NCBI GenBank assembly: GCA_030268105.1
Contig: BSDZ01000044.1
Coordinates: forward strand, 247,366 to 311,365
Direction of reading: 5' to 3'
Length of the DNA: 64,000 nucleotides
Source of the DNA: Volvox africanus
Lineage: Eukaryota; Chlorophyta; Chlorophyceae; Chlamydomonadales; Volvocaceae
The position numbers were made by a program, and so were the translations under genes. Position 1 is the stretch's first letter, and each line of letters starts with the position of its first letter. Below are positions 11,853 through 22,989 of this stretch, piece by piece. The notes below the pieces were generated by a model, which searched no databases, was not told the DNA's origin, and was given only the letters and a program-made list of their open reading frames with translations.

Positions 11853-12274
11853 CTAAAACAACAGCTCATAAACCTCATATTAACACATATAAGTTATCTT
11901 TGAACTGTCAGACCTGCTGAATGATCTAATAATTTTGTTTTGTTGTGTCCATCATAACCGTGACTCACATTATTGTTTTTGTATTTTGCAACCATTCATT
12001 ACCACATGACCCACATTGGAGAGCAGTTCAACTATTAAGTTATTTAGGATGTGAACAGGTGACAAGTTGCCCTAATAATGCAGCTCGTATGTTGTACTAA
12101 AGTGTTCCTGAAGGGTCTTAAAAACCCTAAGCATCACGTAGCCCAGACGCCTACGGCAGTATTGCCGAAGCTGAACGATGCCGAGTTATTGCATATCATA
12201 AAGCGTGAGAAGAATCTAGAAATAAAACGAATACCCTTAGATGACCTACAAAGGGCAACCACTTGGAAGATGTG
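11853..12274. other. Spacer, likely holding 5' exon(s) of the GAF-like gene
   Basis: The GAF-like gene must begin above 11852, because the exon at 11750-11852 opens inside a codon after an acceptor (GTTGTTTTAG). No convincing first exon with a start codon was found here. Confidence 0.35.
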
Positions 12275-12540
12275 AAAAACGGCTATTATCCCTTGCCCTC
12301 GCGGGAACGCCGGGCTGCGGAGACGGGATTTAACCGAGGACGGGAATGAAAGATAATTAAACTGTTAATCGTGCAATCAACATTGAACGAATTTTTTACG
12401 GGAAAAGTTTTTACGGGAAACGGTTATCCTCCCTTGCCCTCGCGGAACGCCGGGCTGCGGAGACGGGATTTAACCGACTACGGCAAGGATAGATGATCAA
12501 ACTGTGCATCGTGCAATCAACATTCAAAGAAAGTTTTAAC
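12275..12540. repeat. Tandem duplication of a unit of about 140 bp
   Basis: Copy 1 (about 12275-12416) and copy 2 (about 12417-12540) share CCTTGCCCTCGCGG, ACGCCGGGCTGCGGAGACGG, GATTTAACCGA and TCGTGCAATCAACATT in the same order. Each has small independent changes and indels. The head of each copy is AAACGG followed by TATC. There is no coding potential. It may be two copies of a satellite monomer or a duplicated transposon end. Confidence 0.85.
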
Positions 12541-12759
12541 CAAAGCCAATTATGACAGCCAAAGTCTTCGTCAAGGTAGTCGCAACTAAGTGAATTGCAA
12601 TTCACATTAAGGAGAAGCTTATACAGAGACCATGGACAAGCGGGCATGAATTTGATTGAATAATACAGCAGTGGTGCTTATTTCGTGTAACCCCCCTGAA
12701 CTCAACGCGGTGATGAGCCTGGCGTCCATAAATATTAGTAATAAAAGCAATGAGAATTT

Positions 12760-13014
12760 CTTATAAAAATTATTCGCCTGGACTCCAGGGAGCACTTCAC
12801 CAGGGTTAAGGAGTCCAGACGGGCTGCTAAATTTGGCACATTTGAAGAGGGTTACAGGAGCGGCTCGCGCCTCTCGCCACAGAAGTACGTAATAACAGTT
12901 TTTTCAGCGCTGCACTGCACCGCCAACGTAGCAGTAATTGCATCGATCCACGGCATCGCATACTTCCACACCAGAAGCGACTACTGGCCCAGCGACCAAG
13001 ATTGGGTAAGCAGG
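12760..13014 (+). other. Unresolved plus-strand coding-like island
   Basis: An open stretch of about 80 codons without a start ends at two possible donors (GTAAGC at 13006 or GTGAGT at 13015). It translates to a charged segment (REHFTRVKESRRAAKFG), then a mostly hydrophobic segment (YVITVFSALHCTANVAVIAS), then SDYWPSDQDW. Continuing past an acceptor near 13069 gives another open stretch (LTVAALLHSAW...) in a different phase. Neither join makes a clean gene, so this may be a gene relic or chance. Confidence 0.2.
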
Positions 13015-13571
13015 GTGAGTTTTGACAGCTAGCTTCATAAGCTATAAGAGTCATTTCTTGTCGTCAGTACGTTAACCGTGGCAGCGTTGCTCCATTCTGC
13101 GTGGCTCTCTAATCCCTATGCTGCCCTGCTGTACGGGTTTGTCACCCTTCGTATGTACGCTCGTTACAGGGCGCCGCTGCCAACAGCCCAGGACAGTCAT
13201 GGCCACAGCCTGCCTTTCACAAAGGCGATTGATCACGCGCATGGAGGACGATGTTTGGCGCATAACCATACTTAGACCACTAAGGTTGAGGGCGAGTAAT
13301 TGGGCTTGGACAATCATTGCTTAGGTCGCCATTACGTATGGCAAAAATGCCCGTCACAAGATAAGCATTGCTTGTGGCGTGCTCTGTTACCACCGCCAGG
13401 CTCTTGGCCATGAACTGCGTGTGGCCGAACCACATAAGATCCCAGACACACGAAATGGAAAGGGAAGGACAGAAATAAAAACAGACCACTCGCCCTGCCA
13501 TCGCCGAGAAGACCCTTGTCCTTATAAAGCAGCTCAAGTCGTAAATGGTGCCATACGCACATTCGTACACT
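13015..13571. other. Spacer / probable 3' UTR of the cytochrome b5 reductase gene
   Basis: This lies downstream of the minus-strand reductase stop codon. A minus-strand TGTAA is present at 13164-13168, about 405 bp past the stop. That fits a volvocine 3' UTR length. Confidence 0.4.
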
Positions 13572-16500
13572 TCAGAACTTGTACACATTGGATGAGTCGA
13601 AGCCCAGCTCCTTGAGCAGGCCCTTGACCTCGCCCTGGTGGGTTAATAGTCAGGTGGGTTAGTTCACGTTGGCTAGCAACAGAAACTACAATATTGTTGA
13701 CAAGGTACACCCCCCTTGGTGACACACGGGCGCATTAGCCCCCAGGTAGGTCAAAAGAGGGTGGAACGGCTGCTGAACAAAAGTAATCAGATAACTTGGT
13801 GACGTGCATCTTATAAGCAAGCAATTTAAGTCCGTGCTGTTTCTCATGAGTCGTTGTTGAATAATTGAAGTCCACAGTTCCATACACAAAAGTGCACGAT
13901 ATCAACAACACAGCCCAGACCCTCAAACAAAGCTATAAAACTCACACATACACATCTCCCAGGATTACCCCTAGCAAGTGATCGAGCTTAGACCTCGTCC
14001 CCTCGCTCCGAACATGGCCTTAACCCCAGTTTCTTTAACGTGACCCCTTCCCTTCCCTCTTCCCCTATCCTCCCACCAATACCTGTGAGTAATCCGGAGC
14101 CTTGTTGCCCGACACTGCCTCCATCATACCCGGCGGCCCGCAAACCATAACCAACGAATCCTTAGCGGGCTTAGGGAGCTGCGTAGCTAGGATGTCCTTC
14201 GTCACGTAGCCCACGCCGCCGCGCCAGAAAATGCCGCCCCAGTTGGGTTTATCCACAACATAGTACACCTTGAATCGACCCGGGTGCGCAGCCGCCAGCG
14301 CGTCGACCTTGTCCTATCGAGATGGATGAAGGAATGGAGCCCGAGTGCTCTAGGGAACGAGTTTATATGGGAATAACGAACGATACAAAGACTAGATAGG
14401 CGGTTTCATGTGCACGTTCCATCTGGTTCATCCCCTTGGGCATATCTTCTCAGCCCCCTGCCTCCCTACCTTCAGGATGATGTCACCCTCCGTCACATTG
14501 GCGTACACCAGCGACACCTAACAGAGGAGCAACGAAGGAGTTTACTCCACGTGTAAGAGGTCAGAAGGATAAACTAAGTAATTTCACCGGAGGCGGGGCG
14601 CTTCTCTAGCTATTGATGGTCAAAGAATTTCCCCGGGAGAGAGATGCTGATTAGAGGTAAACTGCGTGAGGCGAGAGCTGAAAGATCAGGTGAGGGGAAA
14701 GGGTTGAAGGCTGAAGCGACCCGTACCGGTATCAATCAACTGGGGGTCGACGGATTTCCCAAGACATCAGCACCGGTATCGGTACTTAAGATGCAGTTAT
14801 TTTGGCTGCCATGCCGCATACAGCCATGCCATACCCACTGCACACATGCCTTTGCTGTTTGCCATTTGCCATTAATTGTGGCGCGGCGACTGTCAGTAAT
14901 TAAATTGCTTCAACAGAGAGAATATTCTGATTATTGCAATTTGAGTTATACCATCATACAGTCGTCAGCTGGCTGTCGGCCGGGCAAGTATGGCATACAG
15001 TGTATATGCAAATGGCATGGAGTTCCAAACTCTCTGCTTCCATTGGGCTTTACGTTTCATGAGGGTTTCCTTGTTTCGGATTACTACGTTTCCTTCTACC
15101 CACCAGTACCAGGACTCCCCCATCCGCCTTACTCTTGCCCTTCCCCAGAACGAAAATTCACCTGTGTCTTGTCATCTGGGTTGTCCAAGATCGCATCGAT
15201 AACCTGCGTTATTCATATCGGTCCCGGCAATTGGGCAACCGATTGTATAGCATTTGCCAGCCTGGTTAGTGCTAACTGAGAAAGCGTGCCGGAGAGGTAG
15301 CGCCACCAGCTCCATACGTGGGCCCACGCCTCAACCCTGCCCAGGCCATATGACCGCCTAGTAACAAAAGCAGGAATAACCGTAGGCATGGCGGTGGGCC
15401 ATACCTGCTATGGGCCACAACGCGAATTCGAAGTAGATTTGAAGAGGGCCGATGCTCGTCCATGCGTTTAGACCCGTAAAACGAAACTTATGTACTTTAG
15501 GCCCGCAACATGTCCCTAGGACCTTATTTTACCCAAACTGACTTGGCTTGCATACTTTTTGTTTGAGCTACTTTTACTCCTATACCGCCACACTACCTTG
15601 CAGGACGGAAGCCGACATAAGATATTATCAAACCGACTATCAACCTTTATTTACCTTTAGGTAGCCTTTACTTCTGGTAATTCCTGCAGCTATCCCCCTG
15701 GCCGTTCTCCTATCCTGGCTATAATTACTACCCCAATCATTTTCTCATCTCCTTCCTTTCCCCACGTACGTTCCTTTCCCTTAACCTCAATAACCGACCT
15801 GCAACATGGGTGTGATGCCGGTGCCGCCTGCAACCATACCGATGTGCTTCTTCGCGTTCGCCTCGTATGGGTACTTCTTAATTGGGCCCTTCATCTCCAG
15901 ACTTTCACCAATCTACATGAAAACGTGCATGTATGGTACCCATGGTTTAATTAGACACAACCTACTTAGGTACGGACTCAGGCGCAACCAAATTCATAAA
16001 TTTTCCTTTTCCCTAAGCACTGTTGCTAGACAAACGCACACGTCCTATCTAGGGGTCGTCACGCCTAATAGTGTGCGTGCCTTACCTGTGTTGCAGGCAC
16101 GCACGAATCTGTTCATGTGGAGTCACCAATCATATCTATCAACAAGTCGCGGACTAGGCCACAACGCGACGGCGCATATCATCAGCTATCTGTGCGGGTG
16201 CTTGGCACATGCTCATCATCACGTGCACAGGAAAGAGTGATGCGAGGGAGGATGGCGCGTCTAGACCTGCACAGCCCTTCGGCATGCATGCTTACGTGCT
16301 CATCAAATCGCACACAATCGCAGTGTTGGCAATGTTATCGTGGCGCGGCCCCTAGCTGTCCCGTCAGGAAGTCCCATCACACACAAATATATATATATAC
16401 ATATATACATACATACATATATATATATAGTTCTGACCAAGGGGGGCTTGTCATGCGTGCAGGCGCGAGGCCTCCAGATACACACAGTATCACACACCGA

Positions 16501-18714
16501 ACGTAGTGCACCAACTTGCCAACCAACAATGGATGCAATTCAATCAAGAACCGAGACCCGAGTCTCACAATCTTTGATGCCCACCTACCTTGAGGCTGTC
16601 AATGTGCTTTGACATGACACCCTGCACGTGCAGAGAACGTAAAAATTAAGATTGATTAGGTGTCTCACGGCGGCGGCGAATACACAAGTGGAGGTTGGCA
16701 GTGTTGACGGTTATGGCAAACATTTGAGCAGAGGGTCAGTACACAAAGATACCAAAAATACGGGACCCACTTTACTCTTGTTGCCTGCGTCTGTTGCCGA
16801 CACCTCTTACATTTGCCATTACCACTGGCCGGGTCTTCTGGCGCTCCTGTTCCCTCTGACAGGGGTTATGAAGCCCCAACTCCCCATAACGTTCCGACTA
16901 TATACCATGACCATCCGGGCCTCGCCCCGCCACCATTATACACCGTACCTTGTCGTAAACTTTAACTACCAGATCCAGGTAACCCTTGGCATCCGGTGCC
17001 GAGGTGGGGGTGTACGGTCGGACGACCGCCTTGGGCTTCTCATCCTCGGGTTTGGCTTTCAGCATAGCCCTATCGGAAGGGTTGAGGGAAGGTGAGGGAG
17101 CGAGGTCGTCCGTAGAGCCAAGGATGGACAGAAAGAAATAGGACACAAAAACAAAAGTGCAAATGGGATCAAAATGCAAATACGGGGCATGAGGACATAA
17201 TAGCTTCATAAGGAAGAATGCTAATGCTACGAATCCAATAGCTTCATAAGGAAGAGTGTTAATGCTACGAATCCAATTGTTACCAAGATACTTTTCATGC
17301 CGCACTTAAGTCGGCTAAATGGGCTTGACCTGAATCAGCAGCATCCTAATCAAATTCATTAAGCTTGAGCTCAAGTACTCAATGTAGGGGCCGATCGCAC
17401 GCGCTCAGATTTCATTGTTTTCGGCTTGAAGCCGCTAAAACCTGAAGTATCCAATCATGAAACTGGAAAAGTTAACAACTGCCCCCCTCGCACCCGGGAT
17501 TTCTTGTTCCCACGCCCGTTGTTTTACAAAACAACTACCCCAGCTATGTCTCCCCGTTTTGTGGGCTCGTACCCGCTGTGTATCGCTTGCATCGACCCAT
17601 CCCGGGTGACAAAAGTTCCTGTCTCTTCCTGGACGACACCCGGCAACCAGAACTCCTACATATGCACGCAACGGGCATTCCTCTTATATAGCTGATGTAA
17701 TCATTAGTTTCCCTTTCCTCTTCCCTTCCCCTCGTTTTCTTCAGGTGCCACTCGTGGCTATCCGTGTAGTTGATTTTTATTAGCCTTGACCGTCCATTCC
17801 TTAGGGTCACCTTGTAACGACCAGTCCACTCTAGAATATCTTGCTTCATTGCATCCCACATCTACATCATTCCTCCTCACAGACGCATTATCCCTCGTGG
17901 TCGTACGGTTTTCCTCAACCTTCCCGTTCCAAGATCTCTGCGTTCTCACCGCGTCACCAAACACGATGCCACGTAGATGCCGGAGGTTTGACCAGCTGGC
18001 AGTTCAAACCTGCAGTCCATCCCCAGAAAGACGTAATAAGTAGCGCCCGAACACAGGCCAGAACATACATCTAACCACATGTATATGTACATCGCCTTCT
18101 AACATGTTTATAAGGAGAAACCAAACCTGCGGAAGGAAAAACCTGAAATTCCAGCAAAAGGCCTAAGTGCCTTGCATCAAGCGTTCTCCGCACCTGTACA
18201 AGAAGGTGTTGCGCGTAAGCTGTTTCTTCTCCTTCAACTTAAAGGCACGGAACTCATTCGGGTCCAGGGCACCCTTGCTCGCGGGCGCGTCGGCATGCAC
18301 GGCCTACATTCAGGTGATCGGTAAAACTCCTCGATCTGACAATATATTCACACCATCAGCACGTTTTGATTCCGAAATCTTCATGAAGCGCAGTCACATG
18401 CCTCCTTCGCGGTGCCTTGCGGGAGAAAAGACGTGGAGATCCCGTCTTACTCTTTTCGGCAAGCATAGGCCGCAACAACGTATAGATACGAAGAAGGCAA
18501 CACTCTATCTCGATGCAACAGCATATCACTAGCTCGTGCGTTACTGAGGTCATATTGGAACGGAATGACAATATCAACGCCAACCCAGTAACACATTCAC
18601 CTTCGCGGTCAAATTTTCATCAAGTTGCAACGCAGCATAAGCGGTACCAGATAGTGCGGCCGTCGCAAAGAGGGGTCTGAATCCCCGTGAAGACCGCACA
18701 GCGTAGGCAAGCAT
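13572..18714 (-). CDS. NADH-cytochrome b5 reductase
   Basis: The flavoenzyme passes electrons from NADH through FAD to cytochrome b5 for lipid desaturation, sterol synthesis and other haem-linked steps. Ten minus-strand exons join in phase: 18601-18714, 18194-18303, 17950-18009, 16949-17069, 16589-16621, 15799-15912, 15162-15203, 14470-14517, 14083-14313 and 13572-13634. They give 311 residues, the usual family length. The FAD-binding motif RPYTPTS is at residues 112-118, the nucleotide-binding GGTGITPM at 175-182, CGPPGMM at 272-278, and the C-terminal aromatic residue is Phe 311. The N-terminal 30 residues are Arg/Ala-rich and then moderately hydrophobic, as in mitochondrial or membrane-anchored forms. 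An in-frame ATG exists 63 bp upstream (18777), but the downstream one was chosen because it starts this presequence. The fifth exon is only 33 bp. Confidence 0.95.
16383..16431. repeat. AT/ATAC microsatellite in an intron
   Basis: A run of AT units with ACAT interruptions lies inside the reductase intron 15913-16588. Confidence 0.85.
17199..17274. repeat. 38-bp tandem duplication in an intron
   Basis: AATAGCTTCATAAGGAAGA is followed by TGCTACGAATCC and repeated directly (17199-17236 and 17237-17274), with two differing bases. It lies in the 880-bp reductase intron 17070-17949. Confidence 0.95.
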
Positions 18715-19493
18715 TTTACTTCTATGGGGTAAGCTAAATTGTATCTTAGTTTGGCGAGGCAACAGACCCTTTCGCAAGTCTTGATGTAGGCATTAAGCCA
18801 TATGATCATGCTTCAATGCTCCGGAGCTGGTGGTTTTCCGTTATATGCCGTCCGGATAATTATATGAAAGCCACTTGTATTTTGAATACATTAGTTGATG
18901 GTTATCTCTCTACTTAAGTTTCAATATAATTGCACACTCGTTGCAATTCTCGGAACCTCTGCATATATATTGCTCTTGACGGGTGCAGCGAAGCGCTGGC
19001 AGAAGGACAAGGTAATCGACAACCCCCTTTAGAACACGAACGTTTGATCTGCCGAAGCTCTCTATCCGGCCCCTGCTCTGCAACCCCTTCAACAAGTTAA
19101 CCTGGAACGATGCCGAGGCGAGGTGCGCGGGATACATCTTTAAACCTTCCAACTGCACTAAGTCTACATAGATGCTACATTGAAGGCGTATCCCCTGGGC
19201 TATCAGATCACAGCTCGGTTTCTGCCATACAGACCTGCCGTTTGCGCGTCGCGCCAAATTTCAGTCGGGCCCCCCTCACACACATTGGCAACGTCTCTAC
19301 GCAAGCAAAGAAGCTTTATCCAGGTTAAATTAGCAGTGCATCTAATTGATTGCAGGCATGATACAAAGCGCCGATATCCCTGCTTACAATGCCGTGGACG
19401 AATCGTCCACACTTTGCCCCTAGCTTCTAACGTGGCCACATCTCCTTTTTTCCAAATACAAAGCCGCCACCTTTTCGGTTTGCAGCTGCTGCA
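18715..19493. other. Intergenic region between divergent genes
   Basis: The reductase gene runs left and the acidic-protein gene runs right from here, so this is probably a bidirectional promoter region. Some of the 19110-19440 sequence is open on the plus strand and could contain upstream exons of the acidic-protein gene, but no in-phase join was established. Confidence 0.4.
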
Positions 19494-21416
19494 ATGGTGG
19501 CTGCGGCGGCCATCGCCAATTGCAAGTTTGCCCGTCCTCGTGTTGACGCTGCTACTGCGTGGCGCCGTCGTACGCAACGTCTGGCGGATCTTTGCATGAA
19601 GCTGGATGCTGAACATGTGCTTTGCAAGTATGTATTATGATTCATTCTATTGGTCCTTGTTATGCCGCACAAGGCCTCTATGAACTCTAAGGGCAAAACA
19701 TAACCCCTAAGCTTCTTACACGGACTTGACGTGGCTCAGTTTGGCATTACCGCTTTTAGGTCTCGTTATGTGGCTTTCTATCACTTCAAAACTCTTTGCT
19801 TCCTACCTTCAGGGCCATGCGACGGTGGCCAGTGGCCGCTGTGCTCGAGACTGCGCAGGACTGGCCCGCCAGAATGTTTGCACTTGTCATACGCGACTGG
19901 AAGGTCAAGAAGGTGAGCACTGCTGCAAATGTAGCAGGAGAGTATCCCAAGATGTAGGGAATCGGGCTCTTGTTTTTTCACGTGTGCGGATTGTCTGTCC
20001 ATGGAAGAGTAAATTCCGATGAAGAGCGCAGCCTACCCTGTCTAAAGCTTACAACATTTGTGTGTACTGTTAAGGCTCGTGTCGTTGCGTGGCGTGTTGA
20101 TATCTTGATGACTTCTTAGTACTTCGGTGTTACCAGCGTTAAGTAATAGGGATTCAATCCCAGGAGTGGCATTTGCTAGGAGGCCATTACTGTACCTGGA
20201 CTCGTTTACCCGGCAGGTGGCTCGGTTGCTGGAGGCCAAGGGCCGGATCTTCACGGTTGAATGCTGCATCGAGTGGGAGCCCGAGTACCTTCAGGTGCTG
20301 GATGTGGTGATGCTGCCTCGGTATCTGTGGCCCTGTGTATTAGAGAGAAAGGTCATTTCCGGATATGATGGTCGATCATTTAGGGGGGCGTATTTTATTT
20401 ATAGAGCTGGGCAGAGAAACCAGTATGCGCTTGATCAGTTGGCTGGAAGCGAAGTTGAGCGTGCAGCAGGTCGGGACATTGGGATGTTTGGCCGCTTAAT
20501 TCGGTGCTGCGATGTCATTGCGCTTCATCACATTAAGCATTCATTTGATATAACGTTGTTGCTCCGTCGTTTCCTCAGGTTCTCCTGCCCCGGCTTGATC
20601 TGGTAACCGCCCGGCATGTCCTGGCGGAGCTGTTTTTCAAGTCCGATGACAAACACCTCAGTAGGTTTCGAAACCTCGCAGTTGCGGTTAGGTCCGATGT
20701 AACAGCTATTCCTTGAATGCTGCCATCCAGTGCAGGAGTCAGTGACCCATGATTCGTTATCACGTCCATTAAATGAAAATTCTTTCTTCCTCGACCTGTT
20801 GATCAACTGGGTTGTTTTTTATGTGCACCTGTTATTTTTCCTCCCAGGCTTCTTGCTCGCGTATTTCACTTCATGGTTCCTTAGCTGCCTTCATTTATAC
20901 GGCCGCCCATCCCTACTCTGTAACCTGTTCGCTGCTGCACCCGGACGTGCGCCAGGCGCCTACGAGTGCCGCTGCGTTGTCGAGCAGTTCGGTCCAAAAG
21001 TACAACGAAAGCTCCTGCGCAAATTCTCGGAGCGTGATGTGGAGCGTGTCATGTCCGCAACTGTTGTGGACAATAGTTCTGAGGATGATTCTGAGGACGA
21101 GGAGGACGAGGAAGACAGCATGGAGGGATTCATCAACGATGGTGATGATGATGAAGAGCCGGTCGACGTGGTTGCAGGCGATGAGGAGGACAGTAAGGAT
21201 TCAGATGGTGGCGAAGACGAGGAGGATGGTCAGTCTGGGGGCGAGATTGAGAGCGAGTCCGAGGACGAGGAGGACGACGATGTATTGAGTCTGGGCAATG
21301 GAGCGACACCCATGGAAAGGACTGACAACGGAAGCAGCAGCAGCGATGATGACGACGATAGCGAGGGCATGGAGCTGGGTAGCAATGACGATGACGACGA
21401 CAGCGATGATGACTAA
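19494..21416 (+). CDS. Unidentified protein with long acidic C-terminal tail
   Basis: Plus-strand exons 19494-19627, 19813-19912, about 20150-20294, 20579-20660 and 20956-21416 give about 305 residues. The first-second, third-fourth and fourth-fifth joins are in phase. The second-third join is not settled: a micro-exon or a different donor is needed. An acceptor-like TTTGCAG just before the ATG means more upstream coding sequence is possible. The body has a basic, Trp/Arg-rich start (AWRRRTQRLADLCMKL) and helical segments (FTRQVARLLEAKGRIF and GPKVQRKLLRKFSERDVERV). The last 110 residues are almost all Asp, Glu, Ser and Gly. Such tails are common in nucleolar, histone-chaperone and ribosome-assembly proteins, but no family was recognised. 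Confidence 0.55.
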
Positions 21417-22989
21417 TTGACCTGGAGGATAAGGACCGCAGGTGCAGGAGCTTGAGAACAGCACATGCGGAAGTGATTGACTGTTGCATATGATGAACCA
21501 TGGACGGTCATTGTGCTTAAAATCAGCGGTCCTAACGTTTAGCGAGGTGGGATTCGTGCGGAGGAAAAGCAACAAACCGGCCTCAGAGGTCCTCGGTAGG
21601 CGTGCGTGCTTCAATTTAAGTGTGGAGCTTCAGCTGATCTTTTGGTGGTCGTTTGTTTCAGGCGCTCACTCCGTCGTGTGGCTAGATTCCTTTGGGTTAT
21701 AAATGAGTCTTAGGACTCGTTCATACCAGCGCATATAGGCATTTCCCATGGTCTGCATCTTGAGGTTTCCTCCGAGACGACTTCCGATTTGTCACCATTC
21801 TTATACAGAAAGTTAAGGGTTATGTACTCCATATTCACGTAGGACGTAACGGTACTGCAGACTTGATGGCGATGTGTACATTGGTATTTCGGAAATGGTT
21901 ACGTAGGTCGTTAGGAGGGCCGGCTTTTGCAGGAGGAGTCTATGAGTGCGTTTCGGATGCGAAGCTGTTGATCTAGGTCTCTTCATCTGAGGACGCCGTT
22001 CCGTTCATTGGGTACTACATCATTTGAATGTCAATGTCAATGCATACATCGCATTGGCAGTGTTAGGGCCAGCGAAAGTAACATATCCGCACCGAGATCT
22101 TCGGGGGGGGGTGTTCAACTCGCATGATGTGTGAGCGGTCATACCTTGGATGCGACAGTGAATTTGCATTGGTTATCACAGGTGGCAGGGCTAAGAACAC
22201 ATGATGACCTAGGGTGCCAGTTTGTGAGGGCTAAGCTGCGGTCCCGGTGTCAGGATTCAAGTCCTACCACAGCAGTTCAAAAGATGTTTCTTTGAGGAAG
22301 CGGCACATAAGATAAGTATCAGATACGCTATTAACGCCCGCAATCGCCTTTCCAGCTCGTTTGCTACCATTTGACGCAGCAGTTTCAAACTGGTCGGGGC
22401 ATGAAATAGAAAACGGAGATGAAGGGCACCTCTTTTACCGTATTCGGCCTGTTTCGACAAAGTGAAGAGCTCCGTGTTTGGGAGAGCGGAAGTCACATGG
22501 ATCGCAGGGGCAAAGCTATTTCAGTTTCAAGCGATGGTTCATGAGAAGTATGTTAATCATACGGGAAACGTATCAGAATGAGAGGTAGCCTGGGTTTTCG
22601 TAGGACATGGACCTTTGGAATTGGAGGAGACGCAGAAGCGCCAAGAGCCGACGCAAATCCGTTTTGCCCAGGGGCCACGGTATCTAAAGCGGAATCAATT
22701 GCTAAATGTCGAATACGATTAACATTGGACTGTACCAGCAAGGGCTGCTTGGTATGGGGACATGCACCTTCGAAAGGCTAGCACGCCGTACACAGTACCC
22801 TAACCATCGGCCTGCCCTGAAAGGTATACTTTGACCCTTACAACCAGATTAATGAGCATGGCATGTAACGAATTTCCATCGTTATATGACCGTGCACAGC
22901 AAGTTGCTTGGGAACCTTTACGGTAGCTTACCCAACCATCGTCTCGATTGAAAAGACAGAAAGGCGCTGCCCTGGCCCCACACGGAAAT
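21417..22989. other. Spacer without recognised gene
   Basis: Probably the 3' UTR of the acidic-protein gene followed by the promoter of the kinase gene. No convincing exon or repeat was seen. A run of eight G residues is present near 22107. Confidence 0.5.

Noticed and set aside
13072..13324. Overlapping plus and minus open frames of 65-81 codons
   Set aside because: Neither joins in phase with the neighbouring island at 12760-13014 or with the reductase gene. The minus-strand one probably lies in the reductase 3' UTR.
20730..20955. N-terminal extension of the acidic-tail exon (hydrophobic stretch beginning MQESVTH)
   Set aside because: The open frame extends upstream, but an in-phase acceptor at 20955 joins perfectly with the donor at 20660. 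The extension is therefore more likely intron than a membrane segment.
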